Of a DNA stretch of 35,550 nucleotides, positions 15,580 to 24,061 are shown in pieces. How positions within the stretch are numbered: position 1 is the first letter of the stretch; every line of letters starts with the position of its first letter. The notes below the pieces were generated by a model. It worked only from the letters and a program-made list of their open reading frames with translations. It was not told the origin of the DNA and did no database searches. The DNA comes from Myxococcota bacterium. GTDB lineage: Bacteria; Myxococcota_A; UBA796; JAJRTE01. The stretch lies in assembly GCA_024278455.1 (NCBI GenBank), contig JAJRTE010000285.1, positions 1 to 35,550 on the forward strand, given 5' to 3'. The translations under genes were made by a program, and so were the position numbers.

Positions 15580-16233
15580 ATGACCCACGAACTCAACCGT
15601 GACAGCGATCAGACAGCGTGCGCGAACGGGCTTCGCCTGGATCGCGAGTTGTGCCGTGTCTTCCACGTGGCGCCGGAGGAGAGCGACCGGTTGGTACGCT
15701 ACGTTTGCGAGACGCTCGCCGGGGTCATCTGCCGCCACCCGGTCGTGGATGTGTTGGGATTCGGGTCCTTCAAGGTGAAGCTGTACCGGCCGATTCGCCC
15801 CGCGCGCGTCGGGGACGACAGCTTCGTAGAGGCGCCCTACCTCGGCCCGGTGGAGTTTGCCGCGAGTGCACTCCTGGTAAGGCAAATTCGTTCCAGAGCG
15901 CTGGAGCGCTCGGTCGTGCCCCGGTGTGACCTGCTCTATTCGGCGATTCGCAAAGACAACTGGGTCCAGCGCGGCCAGATACCCGTTCTCATCAAGGGCG
16001 TCTTCAAGGCCTTGACAGCGGCGCTCATCACGGACAACCTCGTCGCCCTGCCCGGCATCGGTTGCCTCGTGGTCAGGCGTCGCCCGCCCGTCGTGCGGTA
16101 CAACGCGGAGACCGAGAAGGTGGAGGTCCTCCCGGGAGATCCCACCTTGTTCTTGCGCCTTGCCAGTCCCTTCCTGGTGAGAATCCCGGCCCGAGTGCGT
16201 CGCGACGCCGGCGAGGTCGAAGCCCGGGGTTGA
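15580..16233 (+). CDS. Tandem HU/IHF-like DNA-binding protein (two divergent HU folds)
   Basis: 217 residues. Residues ~20-105 read like one HU subunit: a helical part (DRLVRYVCETLAGVI), then DVLGFGSFKVKLYRPIRPAR, the HU strand-turn-strand into the DNA-binding arm, then an EFAASALLVRQI ending like the HU C-terminal helix. Residues ~118-205 repeat the plan: VLIKGVFKALTAAL, then VALPGIGCLVVRRRPPVVRY as the second GFGTF-like block, and LFLRLASPFLVRI. HU and IHF are normally 90-residue subunits that dimerise; here a single chain holds two. Both halves have drifted strongly from the consensus. The start at 15580 has a weak GGTGG upstream. It probably shares the promoter at 15214. Fold assignment rests on motif reading alone. 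Confidence 0.65.
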   Translation: MTHELNRDSDQTACANGLRLDRELCRVFHVAPEESDRLVRYVCETLAGVICRHPVVDVLGFGSFKVKLYRPIRPARVGDDSFVEAPYLGPVEFAASALLVRQIRSRALERSVVPRCDLLYSAIRKDNWVQRGQIPVLIKGVFKALTAALITDNLVALPGIGCLVVRRRPPVVRYNAETEKVEVLPGDPTLFLRLASPFLVRIPARVRRDAGEVEARG

Positions 16234-16313
16234 CTCTCAGGGGTCACGAAACACGGGCGGCTCGGGGCGGCCCTTCGCCATCGAGCTGCCCCGGCTCCCC
16301 CAGGCGTCACGGA

Positions 16314-17726
16314 ATGGGGCCACCCGTGGAATTGACTCGAGCCGTTCACCATCGCCGGGGACGCTCAACCGAACTCCACCTCGCGCTCCTGTCTGCTCGA
16401 GGCGATCTCCTCGTCGTGCGCCGCCCGCAGGAGGCAGAGACCTGGCCGGGGTTCGCCGCCCTCCCGTGCTGTCCCCTCGAACTCGAGTCGCTGTCACCAT
16501 CCGCAATCGGCCAGGCGGGATCGGAGCCTGACAGCCAAGGGCACGAACATCTCCATGCCGGCGTGGCGGCAGTGGCCCGTTCGCTGGCACGTGCGGTCGT
16601 CGATGGGGACCTCCGCACGGCTCCCGCGTTGGTTTGCCGGCTGCGCTTCCCGCCGTTGGCGCCCGTGCGGACAGAGGTCGTCCTGGTGGAGGCGCGACTG
16701 GCCGGCGCCCCGAAACCTCGAGCCGGACAGTGGATCATGCCTGCAACCCTGTGGCAGCAGTGGTCGTCTGCCCTCGCGCTGCTGGACCCCGCGGTGCTCG
16801 AATATCTCCGCCTGACCGTGCTGTCCGACAAGTCCCGGCTCCATGTGCCGTGCGGCAGGAGCCGGCTCGAGCCACCATGCTGGAGCGTGCGGCCAGAACT
16901 GTGGGTGCTTCCCCTGAGAACCGTGACCATTCCACCCGCCAGCCGGACCAACACCTACCTGGTAGGCCGGAATCCGGTCGCGGTCATCGACCCCGGGACG
17001 CGGTTTCCAGGACACCGGAGGCGCCTTGCGAAGGCGCTCGATGCGCTGCAATCCCGCCGAACCCCGGTAACCATCCTGTTGACGCATCATCACGACGACC
17101 ACGTAGGGGCCGTGCAGTGGCTGCGACGGCGCTGGCCCGCCACGGTGATGGCGCTCCCCGAAACCGCCTCCCCCCTGTCCGGGCGAATACCGATCGACCG
17201 GCTGCTCGAGGATGGAGATCGCATCCCAGCCGGCAACCGGGAACTGGTCTGTGTCCGGACGCCGGGACATGCCCCGGGCCACGCCTGCTTCTTCGACCCG
17301 GAGGACGGCTCGCTCTTCGCCGGCGACATGGTGGCAGGCCTGGGTACCGTCGTCATCGATCCTCGAGACGGCAGCCTGTCCGACTACCTCGAGTCCCTCC
17401 AGCGACTCCAGTCACTGAATCCCGCGCTGCTCTTGCCGGCACACGGCCCCCCCATCGGCGCCGCACGTTCGAGGCTCAAGGCGTACATCGCCCACCGGCA
17501 CGACCGGAATCGAGAGATACTGGCCGTTCTCGAGGGCGGACCACTGTCGGCCGAAGCGGTTGCGGAACGGGTCTACCGGGGTCTTCCGTTCACGATCCGG
17601 CGGCTGGGGGCGCGGTCGGTCCTGGCGCACCTGGCCTACTTGCTGGAGCAGGGCGTCGTGGTTCGAGATGGGCGCCGTTTCGCACTCGCACCAGGCGACC
17701 GTGCCGGTGACCCATCCCGGGGGTAG
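16314..17726 (+). CDS. Metallo-beta-lactamase-fold hydrolase with NUDIX-like N-terminal domain (LACTB2-like)
   Basis: About 470 residues. The zinc motif is THHHDDHVG with His258, His260, Asp262 and His263. Further ligands are in TPGHAPGH and LFAGDMV, and the last His in LLPAHGP. After the core, residues ~395-465 form the winged-helix end seen in LACTB2-type enzymes (RNREILAVLEGGPLSAEAVA). The N-terminal ~190 residues start like a NUDIX domain (LALLSARGDLLVVRRPQEAE, WPGFAALP) but lack a recognisable NUDIX box, so that domain is probably not catalytic. LACTB2 homologues are single-strand ribonucleases or thioesterases. Start uncertain: ATG 16314 or GTG 16326. It follows the tandem-HU gene by 80 bases on the same strand. 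Confidence 0.8.
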   Translation: MGPPVELTRAVHHRRGRSTELHLALLSARGDLLVVRRPQEAETWPGFAALPCCPLELESLSPSAIGQAGSEPDSQGHEHLHAGVAAVARSLARAVVDGDLRTAPALVCRLRFPPLAPVRTEVVLVEARLAGAPKPRAGQWIMPATLWQQWSSALALLDPAVLEYLRLTVLSDKSRLHVPCGRSRLEPPCWSVRPELWVLPLRTVTIPPASRTNTYLVGRNPVAVIDPGTRFPGHRRRLAKALDALQSRRTPVTILLTHHHDDHVGAVQWLRRRWPATVMALPETASPLSGRIPIDRLLEDGDRIPAGNRELVCVRTPGHAPGHACFFDPEDGSLFAGDMVAGLGTVVIDPRDGSLSDYLESLQRLQSLNPALLLPAHGPPIGAARSRLKAYIAHRHDRNREILAVLEGGPLSAEAVAERVYRGLPFTIRRLGARSVLAHLAYLLEQGVVVRDGRRFALAPGDRAGDPSRG

Positions 17727-17791
17727 CCGCAAGCCCCAAAACGGCTCTCCCATACCTTCTCGACGACCTGCGTCTGTTCTACGGAAGGATA

Positions 17792-19012
17792 TCAGGCGGA
17801 ACCTTCAAGCACCCCCAGCCACTCGAGGCCGTAGCGTTCGATCTGCCACAGGCGAACGCCGGGGAGCTGCTCGAGTTCTTTCAACGTTCTCGGCGCGCTT
17901 CCGGCTACCGCCTGAAGGACGGCGTTGGTCGCCACGACCTCCTCCGGAACGTCCTCGGCCAAAGCCCGTTCGGTGCGCCATGCCTTGAGACGGGCCAGGG
18001 CCTCCTGCGATCGCGCGTCTCTCCGAACCGGGTGGGAGGCGGGCCGCCTGGAAGCCTTGTGCGACCCGTGCGCAACGGGCTCAGGACGTTGCAGGGCTGT
18101 CTCCACCGCGATCAGGACCAGGCTCCTCAGTGCAGGAGGCATCCGCCGCGGCACACCCGGTGTGGCTCGGATCCCACTGTCGGTCAAGGGACGTGCCCGG
18201 GCCAGCGCGATCAAGGCCTCGTTGCCGAGAACCCGGAATGGGGGTACATCGCGCCGCCGCGCTTCGCGGTCCCGGGCGAGAAACAGCTCCCTGAGCACAC
18301 GCTTGCCGCGTGCGTCGAGCTGCCTTGCACCCCGGATACGCAGGTAGTCGTCGGCCGAAAAGGTCTTGCGTGCCGGTCGCCGCGTCTCGAGCCGGCGGAT
18401 TTCCTCGAGCGCCTGGGCTGTTCTTCCCGCCCTTTGCAGGTCGTTCCACAAAGCGTCGCGCAACCTGAGCAGATAGTGGGTGTCGAGGCGAGCATACTCG
18501 AGATGTTCGGGCCGGAGCGGGCGCCGGGACCAATCGTATCTCTGGTAACGCTTTTCCAGCCGAACGCCAAAGTAGTGCTCGAGCAGCGCGCTCAAGCCAA
18601 GGTGCCGGTGTCCGAGGACCTGGGCGGCGATGTGGGTGTCGAAAAGCCCCTCGACCTCGATGTCGTGCCTGCGGGAGAGGATAGCGATATCGTTGGAAGC
18701 GGCGTGCAGGACCTTTTCGATCTCCGGCGCGGTGAACAGCGGCCTCAACAGGGCGAGGTCTCGCACTCTCAGCGGATCGACGATGTAGTCAACGCCTTCG
18801 ACCGAGATCTGCAGCAGGCACACCTTTTCGAAGTAGTGGTAGAAAGAGTCTGATTCGACGTCGACGGCGAACCGGGTGGAACGGGACAGAACGCCGGCCA
18901 GGGCGGCGAGTCCACCCGGCGTGTCCACGTACTGGAACGTCGTCTCTGCAGGCTCGAGACGATTCCCGGAATCACTCACGTCGGTGCGCCGATCCCCCAC
19001 CTTCCACCTCAT
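17792..19012 (-). CDS. rnd: Ribonuclease D (3'-5' exoribonuclease)
   Basis: 406 residues. DEDDy exonuclease motifs are intact: I FAVDVESDSFYHYF, II HAASNDIAIL, III LEYARLDTHYLL. A helical HRDC-type region follows (DVPPFRVLGNEALIALARARP), and a second helical region closes the protein, as in RNase D. It trims 3' ends of tRNA and other RNAs, releasing 5'-mononucleotides. The start at 19012 overlaps the cytidine deaminase stop by ATGA, so translation is coupled. It is the last gene of the nucleoside-salvage operon, which links RNA decay to nucleoside use; the link is inference from position. A convergent hydrolase gene ends 65 bases away. Confidence 0.93.
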   Translation of the reverse strand: MRWKVGDRRTDVSDSGNRLEPAETTFQYVDTPGGLAALAGVLSRSTRFAVDVESDSFYHYFEKVCLLQISVEGVDYIVDPLRVRDLALLRPLFTAPEIEKVLHAASNDIAILSRRHDIEVEGLFDTHIAAQVLGHRHLGLSALLEHYFGVRLEKRYQRYDWSRRPLRPEHLEYARLDTHYLLRLRDALWNDLQRAGRTAQALEEIRRLETRRPARKTFSADDYLRIRGARQLDARGKRVLRELFLARDREARRRDVPPFRVLGNEALIALARARPLTDSGIRATPGVPRRMPPALRSLVLIAVETALQRPEPVAHGSHKASRRPASHPVRRDARSQEALARLKAWRTERALAEDVPEEVVATNAVLQAVAGSAPRTLKELEQLPGVRLWQIERYGLEWLGVLEGSA

Positions 19013-19428
19013 GCTTCCTCGTCCCGCTCGGGTTCCCGCCGCATGTACTCCGCGGTGAAGGCGCCCGGGAGCAGATCCGCGATCTGGGCGACTTTCACAT
19101 CCCCTTGGAGGTTGGCCATGACGACGCGGGCGTCCGGGCCCAGTTCGTAGATGAGCTGGCGGCATGCGCCGCAGGGCGGACAGGGGCGCTCGGTGTCGGC
19201 TACGATTGCGATTTCCACCAGTTTCCTGCATCCCTCGGACACCGCCTTGGCGACCGCGGCACGTTCGGCACAGATGGATAGTCCGTAGCTCGAGCTTTCC
19301 ACGTTGCACGCGCTGAAGATCCTGCCGTCGGCGGATCGAGCCGCCGCCCCGACACGGAACCGGGAAAAGGGGGCGTAGGCGCGTTCACGTACCTTCCGGG
19401 CTTCGGCCAGCAGGTCATCACAAGGCAT
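19009..19428 (-). CDS. cdd: Cytidine deaminase
   Basis: 139 residues, the usual length of the homotetrameric type. The zinc site is in CAERAAV and PCPPCGACRQ (His/Cys-A-E and PCxxC patterns), and substrate residues lie in FSRFRVGAA and FSACNVESSSYG. It converts cytidine and deoxycytidine to uridine and deoxyuridine in the cytosol, feeding the phosphorylase in the same operon. The start at 19428 overlaps the stop of the upstream phosphorylase gene by 11 bases, and its own stop overlaps the RNase D start by four bases. Confidence 0.95.
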   Translation of the reverse strand: MPCDDLLAEARKVRERAYAPFSRFRVGAAARSADGRIFSACNVESSSYGLSICAERAAVAKAVSEGCRKLVEIAIVADTERPCPPCGACRQLIYELGPDARVVMANLQGDVKVAQIADLLPGAFTAEYMRREPERDEEA

Positions 19429-20245
19429 CGAGCACCCCCCGGATGATGGTCTCGAGGTCGATCCGAACCTCCGGCCGCTCGAGTACATCCGCGATCTCGT
19501 CGTCCCGAATGGGTGTCAGAGCCGTTCCGGCCGCGAGATTCGTGAGACAGGACAGGGCGAAGACCCGGCGCATCAACTGGCCCAGCGCAATGGCTTCGGG
19601 CACCGTGGACATGCCCACGGCGTCGGCGCCGAGCAGCCGGAGCATCCGGATTTCGGCCGGCGTCTCGTAGCTGGGTCCGGGCATCGCCCCGTACACGCCC
19701 TCGTGGAGGACGGTTCCGCGAGCCCCGATTCGCGCCTGGACTCCAGCAACCAGGTCCGGATCGTAGAGCTTCGACAGGTCCGGGAACCGTTCTCCGATTT
19801 CGGTGAACGCCAGGCCGGTCAACGGGTTCTGGCCGATGAAGTTGATGTGGTCCGTAATGGCCATGAATTCGCCTTCACGGAACGAGGGGTTGATCGCACC
19901 AGCAGCGTTGGTCAACAGGAAGGTCTTCACACCCCACAGTGCGAGCGCGCGGGCGGGAAAGGCCACGTCCTCGGCGCGGTGACCTTCATAGCAGTGGAGC
20001 CGCCCGTGCTGCACGATGACGCGATGGCCAAAAAGGGTTCCGAGCACGAATCGCCCCGGGTGCTTCGGGTTCCTGCATAGCGGCATGTTGGGGATATCCC
20101 CGAATGCAATGCTGCGGGCCCCCTCCAACTGCTCCACCAGCCAGGCGTAGCCGGATCCCGTGGCTATCGCAACCGGGGGAGGGGAGGCTTGCCAGCGTGC
20201 CAGGGCGTCTCGAGCGGCGTAGAGTCGTTCAATTGTTGGGTTCAT
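19418..20245 (-). CDS. Purine-nucleoside phosphorylase (trimeric PNP type)
   Basis: 275 residues, typical of the PunA/eukaryote-like trimeric class, not the hexameric DeoD class. Diagnostic blocks: ATGSGYAWL, GRLHCYEGH (phosphate/ribose site), LTNAAGAINPSF, GVYGAMPGPSYETPAEIRML and the signature VGMSTVPEAI. It cleaves inosine, guanosine and their deoxy forms with phosphate to free base and (deoxy)ribose-1-phosphate. The latter is the substrate of the phosphopentomutase encoded two genes upstream. The start at 20245 has an AGG within reach; it begins 39 bases after the deoA stop. Confidence 0.95.
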   Translation of the reverse strand: MNPTIERLYAARDALARWQASPPPVAIATGSGYAWLVEQLEGARSIAFGDIPNMPLCRNPKHPGRFVLGTLFGHRVIVQHGRLHCYEGHRAEDVAFPARALALWGVKTFLLTNAAGAINPSFREGEFMAITDHINFIGQNPLTGLAFTEIGERFPDLSKLYDPDLVAGVQARIGARGTVLHEGVYGAMPGPSYETPAEIRMLRLLGADAVGMSTVPEAIALGQLMRRVFALSCLTNLAAGTALTPIRDDEIADVLERPEVRIDLETIIRGVLDAL

Positions 20246-20284
20246 GTCACCTGCTTCCCTTGTTGGTGGGGTTGAACCGGGTGG

Positions 20285-21913
20285 CTAAGCGCCCGGTGTC
20301 CTTGCTGGTGTGCTGTCGCACGACTGGGCCGGGGCGCGCTTTCGGGCCAGGATCAGGGGCGCCGCCGGCAGCGCGTCCGGTCCCACGAGGATCGCTCCTT
20401 CCAGCAATGGCAGGGCATCCTGCAATCGTCTGTCGTCGTTGGCGGAAACTTCGAGGACGGGTTCTCCACAGGCGACGCGGGCACCGACCTTGCGCAATTG
20501 CAAGATACCCACCGCGTGGTCCACGATGTCTTCCTGGACCCGGCGGCCGCCGCCGAGGGCTATCAGGGCGCGTCCCACCCGCCGCGCGTCGACCCGTTGG
20601 AGATATCCGTCGTGCGGCGCAACCACCTTGTGGATCAACGCTGCCGAGGGCAAACGGGACGGGTCGTCGATGACGCGCGTATCTCCCCCCTGGGCCTCGA
20701 CCATGCGGCGAAACGCCGCGAGAGCGCGCCCGGAGTGGATCGCCTCGAGGGCTTTTTGGGAAGCGTGCTCGTGGTCTGCCGCCAGACCGGTATCGACCAG
20801 GAGTTCGGTCGCAAGTGCGACGACCAGGGTCTCGAGGTCTTGGGGGCCCTCACCCCGGAGGCACGCGACGGACTCGGCGACCTCGTTGGCGTTGCCGATG
20901 GCCACCCCCAGCGGTTCGTCCATCCGGGTCAGCAAGGCGCTGACACGGACACCGGCCGCCGAGCCGACTCGAGCAAGGCTGTCCGCCAGCCGCTCGGCAT
21001 CCTCCCGGGTCTCCATGAAGGCCCCTGACCCCACCTTGACATCCAGCACCAGGGCCTGGATACCTTCCGCGAGCTTCTTGGATAGGATCGATGCTGTGAT
21101 CAGCGGAATGGAGCTGACCGTGCCGGTCACGTCGCGGATGGCGTAGAGACGTCGGTCCGCCGGAGCCAACGAGGTAGTTTGTCCCGTGATGACCGCTCGC
21201 ACCTCGTTCAAATGTTGGCGCATCGCCTCCGGTCCCAGGTCGATGCGGTATCCGGGAATCGCCTGGAGCTTGTCGAGCGTTCCACCCGTATGGCCCAGGC
21301 CCCGCCCGCTGATCATGGGGACGCAGGCGCCGCACGCCACGAGTACGCCTGTCAGCGGCAGGGATACCTTGTCGCCCACACCGCCGGTGGAGTGCTTGTC
21401 CACGGCCGGCCCCGGGAGACCGTCCCACTCGAGCACCTCGCCGGAATGGAGCATGGCACGTGTCAGCGCCAGGACTTCACCGGGATTCATGCCCCGGAGG
21501 TACACAGCCATGCAGAATGCGGCGATCTCTTCATCGCGAACCGACTCGTCAGCGACCCCGCGCACGAAGGCGGCGATCTCACCCGTGGAAAGGGCCTCTC
21601 CAGCGATCTTCCGCCGAATCATGTCGTGGTATGGCCCTGAAGTCTGCTCGAGCTTGCCGCCATGGATGGGCCGGTCGAGCCCGATGTCCCGGAGTTCGAA
21701 CCGTTCCGGCGGGATACCGGCCTGGGTCCGCAGCCCGCCCAGCATGTCTCGCTCCTCACTGGAGAGGCCGTTGACCGCGGCGGCCACGTTGAAGGCGGCC
21801 AACTGGTACGGGGCCAGGGTGCCGTCCCGGGCGGCGTTCACAAGGCAAGCGCAGTGGCTGGGGGTCAGCGGGCGGCGTTCTCTCTTTTGCTCGATCACAT
21901 CAACAACTATCAC
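20285..21913 (-). CDS. deoA: Thymidine/pyrimidine-nucleoside phosphorylase with duplicated N-terminal helical domain
   Basis: 542 residues from GTG 21913 (AAAGGG seven bases upstream). Residues ~94-542 are a normal-length DeoA-type enzyme: helical domain, then the signature PAVDKHSTGGVGDKVSLPL, a GRGLGHTGGTLDKL block, the phosphate/pyrimidine-site blocks and a C-terminal alpha/beta domain. It phosphorolyses thymidine, deoxyuridine or uridine to base and sugar-1-phosphate. The odd part is residues 1-93. VIEQKRERRPLTPSHCACLV...YQLAAF...AVNGLSSEERDML lines up with residues 98-150 (MIRRKIAGEALSTGEIAAFV...EEIAAF...VYLRGMNPGEVLAL), so the helical domain is present twice. The gene starts 12 bases after the deoB stop. 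Confidence 0.93.
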   Translation of the reverse strand: MIVVDVIEQKRERRPLTPSHCACLVNAARDGTLAPYQLAAFNVAAAVNGLSSEERDMLGGLRTQAGIPPERFELRDIGLDRPIHGGKLEQTSGPYHDMIRRKIAGEALSTGEIAAFVRGVADESVRDEEIAAFCMAVYLRGMNPGEVLALTRAMLHSGEVLEWDGLPGPAVDKHSTGGVGDKVSLPLTGVLVACGACVPMISGRGLGHTGGTLDKLQAIPGYRIDLGPEAMRQHLNEVRAVITGQTTSLAPADRRLYAIRDVTGTVSSIPLITASILSKKLAEGIQALVLDVKVGSGAFMETREDAERLADSLARVGSAAGVRVSALLTRMDEPLGVAIGNANEVAESVACLRGEGPQDLETLVVALATELLVDTGLAADHEHASQKALEAIHSGRALAAFRRMVEAQGGDTRVIDDPSRLPSAALIHKVVAPHDGYLQRVDARRVGRALIALGGGRRVQEDIVDHAVGILQLRKVGARVACGEPVLEVSANDDRRLQDALPLLEGAILVGPDALPAAPLILARKRAPAQSCDSTPARTPGA

Positions 21914-21925
21914 GTAAACACCCTT

Positions 21926-23107
21926 TCATGTCACGTTGGCGAGGAAGCTGGTGCCGAGTCCCGTCCCCTCGACGCCAAACAAGTCTGCTACGGTGGCCCC
22001 GATATCCGCAAATGTGCTCCGAACCCCCAGCGGATGCCCGACCTGCCGCCGAGGGTTGAAGACCAGCAGCGGTACATACTCCCTGCAGTGGTCCGTGCCG
22101 CCTGCCGTGGGGTCGTTGCCATGGTCCGCGGTGAGGATGAGCAGGCCATCGGTACCAAGGGCCTGGATCAGAGACGGAACGGCACGATCAAACGCCTCGA
22201 GGGCCCGGACGAAACCCTCGACATTGCGCCGGTGGCCATACAACATGTCGAAATCCACCAGGTTGGCGAAAATCAGGCCGCCACGCCCCTGCTGCAGCAG
22301 CTCGATGGTGCGGGCCGTGATGTCGTGGTTGTTGGTCGCCTTGACGTGGTGCGTGACACCGGCTCCGGCATAGATGTCCCGAATCTTACCCACTCCGGTC
22401 ACCGGTATGCCGGCGGCATCCAGCTTCTGCATGACCGTGGGGCGAGGGGGCGGAACCGTGTAGTCGTGGCGGTTCTCGGTGCGCCAGTAGTTGCCCGGCG
22501 TGCCGCGGAAAGGGCGCGCGATGACTCGAGCCACGCCCTTGGGCGTCACGAGGTCGTAGGCGACTTCGCAACAGTGGTACAGCTCCTCGAGTGGGACGGT
22601 CTCCTCGTGGGCCGCGACCTGGAAAACACTGTCGGCAGACGTGTACACGATGAGGTCCCCGGTTTCCTGGTGTCGGGCGCCCAGTTCCTGGATTATCTCG
22701 GTCCCCGACGCTGGCTTGTTGCCAAGCACGCCTCTGCCGACCCGGTGGCTGAAGCTGTCGATCCAGGGCCTGGGGAAACCCTCCGGGAAGGTCCGGAACA
22801 CGGTGTCAGTGACCACACCCATGATCTCCCAGTGGCCGGTTGCCGTGTCCTTGCCTCGAGCCAGCTCGGCCATTCGGCCATGGAATGCTCGAGGCCTTGC
22901 TGGGGGGGGGAGACCGGTGGCGGGGTGGATGGTTCCCAACCCGAACGCTGTCAAGTTGGGAAGTGCCACTCGGCCGGCAGCCTGGATGGCATGCCCCAGC
23001 GTGTCGGCACCCTCGTCGCCGTAGTCCGCAGCGTCCGGCATCGCGCCGACACCGCACCCATCCAGCACGATGAGACATACTCGAGTCGGTAGGGCTTCCT
23101 TGTCCAC
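21926..23107 (-). CDS. deoB: Phosphopentomutase
   Basis: 393 residues, normal for DeoB. Alkaline-phosphatase-superfamily metal motifs are present: VLDGCGVGAMPDA near the start, DTATGHWEIMG with the phosphorylated Thr, and near the C-terminus LVDFDMLYGHRRN and LILTADHGNDPTAGGTDH. It interconverts (deoxy)ribose-1-phosphate and the 5-phosphate, joining the two phosphorylases to DeoC. GTG 23107 is chosen as start: it lies one base past the deoC stop codon and has AGGGA seven bases upstream. A longer frame to 23290 would run back into deoC. Confidence 0.95.
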   Translation of the reverse strand: MDKEALPTRVCLIVLDGCGVGAMPDAADYGDEGADTLGHAIQAAGRVALPNLTAFGLGTIHPATGLPPPARPRAFHGRMAELARGKDTATGHWEIMGVVTDTVFRTFPEGFPRPWIDSFSHRVGRGVLGNKPASGTEIIQELGARHQETGDLIVYTSADSVFQVAAHEETVPLEELYHCCEVAYDLVTPKGVARVIARPFRGTPGNYWRTENRHDYTVPPPRPTVMQKLDAAGIPVTGVGKIRDIYAGAGVTHHVKATNNHDITARTIELLQQGRGGLIFANLVDFDMLYGHRRNVEGFVRALEAFDRAVPSLIQALGTDGLLILTADHGNDPTAGGTDHCREYVPLLVFNPRRQVGHPLGVRSTFADIGATVADLFGVEGTGLGTSFLANVT

Positions 23108-23108
23108 C

Positions 23109-24044
23109 TCAGTATCCCTTCTGTTTCGTGTTCGCCGTCCGTTTTCCCGTTGCGATCGCCACCGACGCGCTGGCACCGATGCGGTCCGCTCCCGCCTTTC
23201 GCATGGCCTCGGCATCTTCCTTGGTCCTGATCCCGCCGGACGCCTTGACCTCCATGTCCTTGCCCACGACGCGCCGCATGAGCCGGACATCCTCCACCGT
23301 GGCGCCTCCAGGACCGAAGCCCGTGGACGTCTTGACGAAATGGGCGCCCGCGGCCTTGGCGAGCGTACAGGCGATGACCTTTTCCTCGTCCGTAAGGAGC
23401 CCGGTCTCGATGATGACTTTGACTTTGTACGGCCGGGAGGCTTCCACGACCCGCTTGATGTCTTCCACCACGGTCACATAGTCCCGGCTCTTCAGCGCCC
23501 CCACGTTGATGACCATGTCGATTTCCAGGGCACCGTTGCGGATGGCCTCCCGGGCCTCGAACGCCTTGGCCGATGACAGGCTCGCGCCCAGCGGGAATCC
23601 CACGACCGCGATAGGTTTGACCGCTGTTCCGCGGAGCAGGCGGGCCACGAACGGGATGTTGGCCGAGTTCACGCATACGGTGGCGAATCCATACTGGATC
23701 GCTTCGTTGCAGAGCTTCTCGAGCTGCTCCCTCGTGGCCTCGGGCTTGAGCAACGTGTGGTCGATCATGCCAGCAATGGACGGATCCACCACCCCGATAC
23801 CCGGAGCCGCGCCGACTCGAGCAGCACCGTTTGCCAGGATGTTCTGGACGGCCACGGTCTTGACCGCGGCACAGCGGCCGGAGCCGGTGCAGTCGGCGGA
23901 CGTGGCGGTGCAGGTAGTGCATGTCGGGCTGTCGCAGGTCACTACCGCCGGCTCGGCAAACGTCCCGGGCGACATCCGGGCCTTGACCTGCCGGGCCACG
24001 ATTTCGACCAGTCGCTCCAGTTCCTGCTGGTTCATTTCGCTCAT
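23109..24044 (-). CDS. deoC: Deoxyribose-phosphate aldolase with helical and Cys-rich N-terminal extension
   Basis: 311 residues, about 70-90 more than usual. The aldolase domain starts near residue 88 (DPSIAGMIDHTLLKPEAT). Schiff-base Lys238 is in FVKTSTGF and Lys267 in VKASGGIRT. It splits deoxyribose-5-phosphate to glyceraldehyde-3-phosphate and acetaldehyde. The extension has two parts: an amphipathic helix (NQQELERLVEIVARQVKARM, residues 5-24) resembling encapsulation helices of bacterial-microcompartment enzymes, and a stretch with five Cys at 37, 42, 45, 52 and 58 that could bind a metal. No shell-protein gene is in this window. The start at 24044 has GGAGG five bases upstream and lies 17 bases after the stop of the lipoprotein gene. 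Confidence 0.94.
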   Translation of the reverse strand: MSEMNQQELERLVEIVARQVKARMSPGTFAEPAVVTCDSPTCTTCTATSADCTGSGRCAAVKTVAVQNILANGAARVGAAPGIGVVDPSIAGMIDHTLLKPEATREQLEKLCNEAIQYGFATVCVNSANIPFVARLLRGTAVKPIAVVGFPLGASLSSAKAFEAREAIRNGALEIDMVINVGALKSRDYVTVVEDIKRVVEASRPYKVKVIIETGLLTDEEKVIACTLAKAAGAHFVKTSTGFGPGGATVEDVRLMRRVVGKDMEVKASGGIRTKEDAEAMRKAGADRIGASASVAIATGKRTANTKQKGY

Positions 24045-24061
24045 CTTACCCTCCACCCTCG

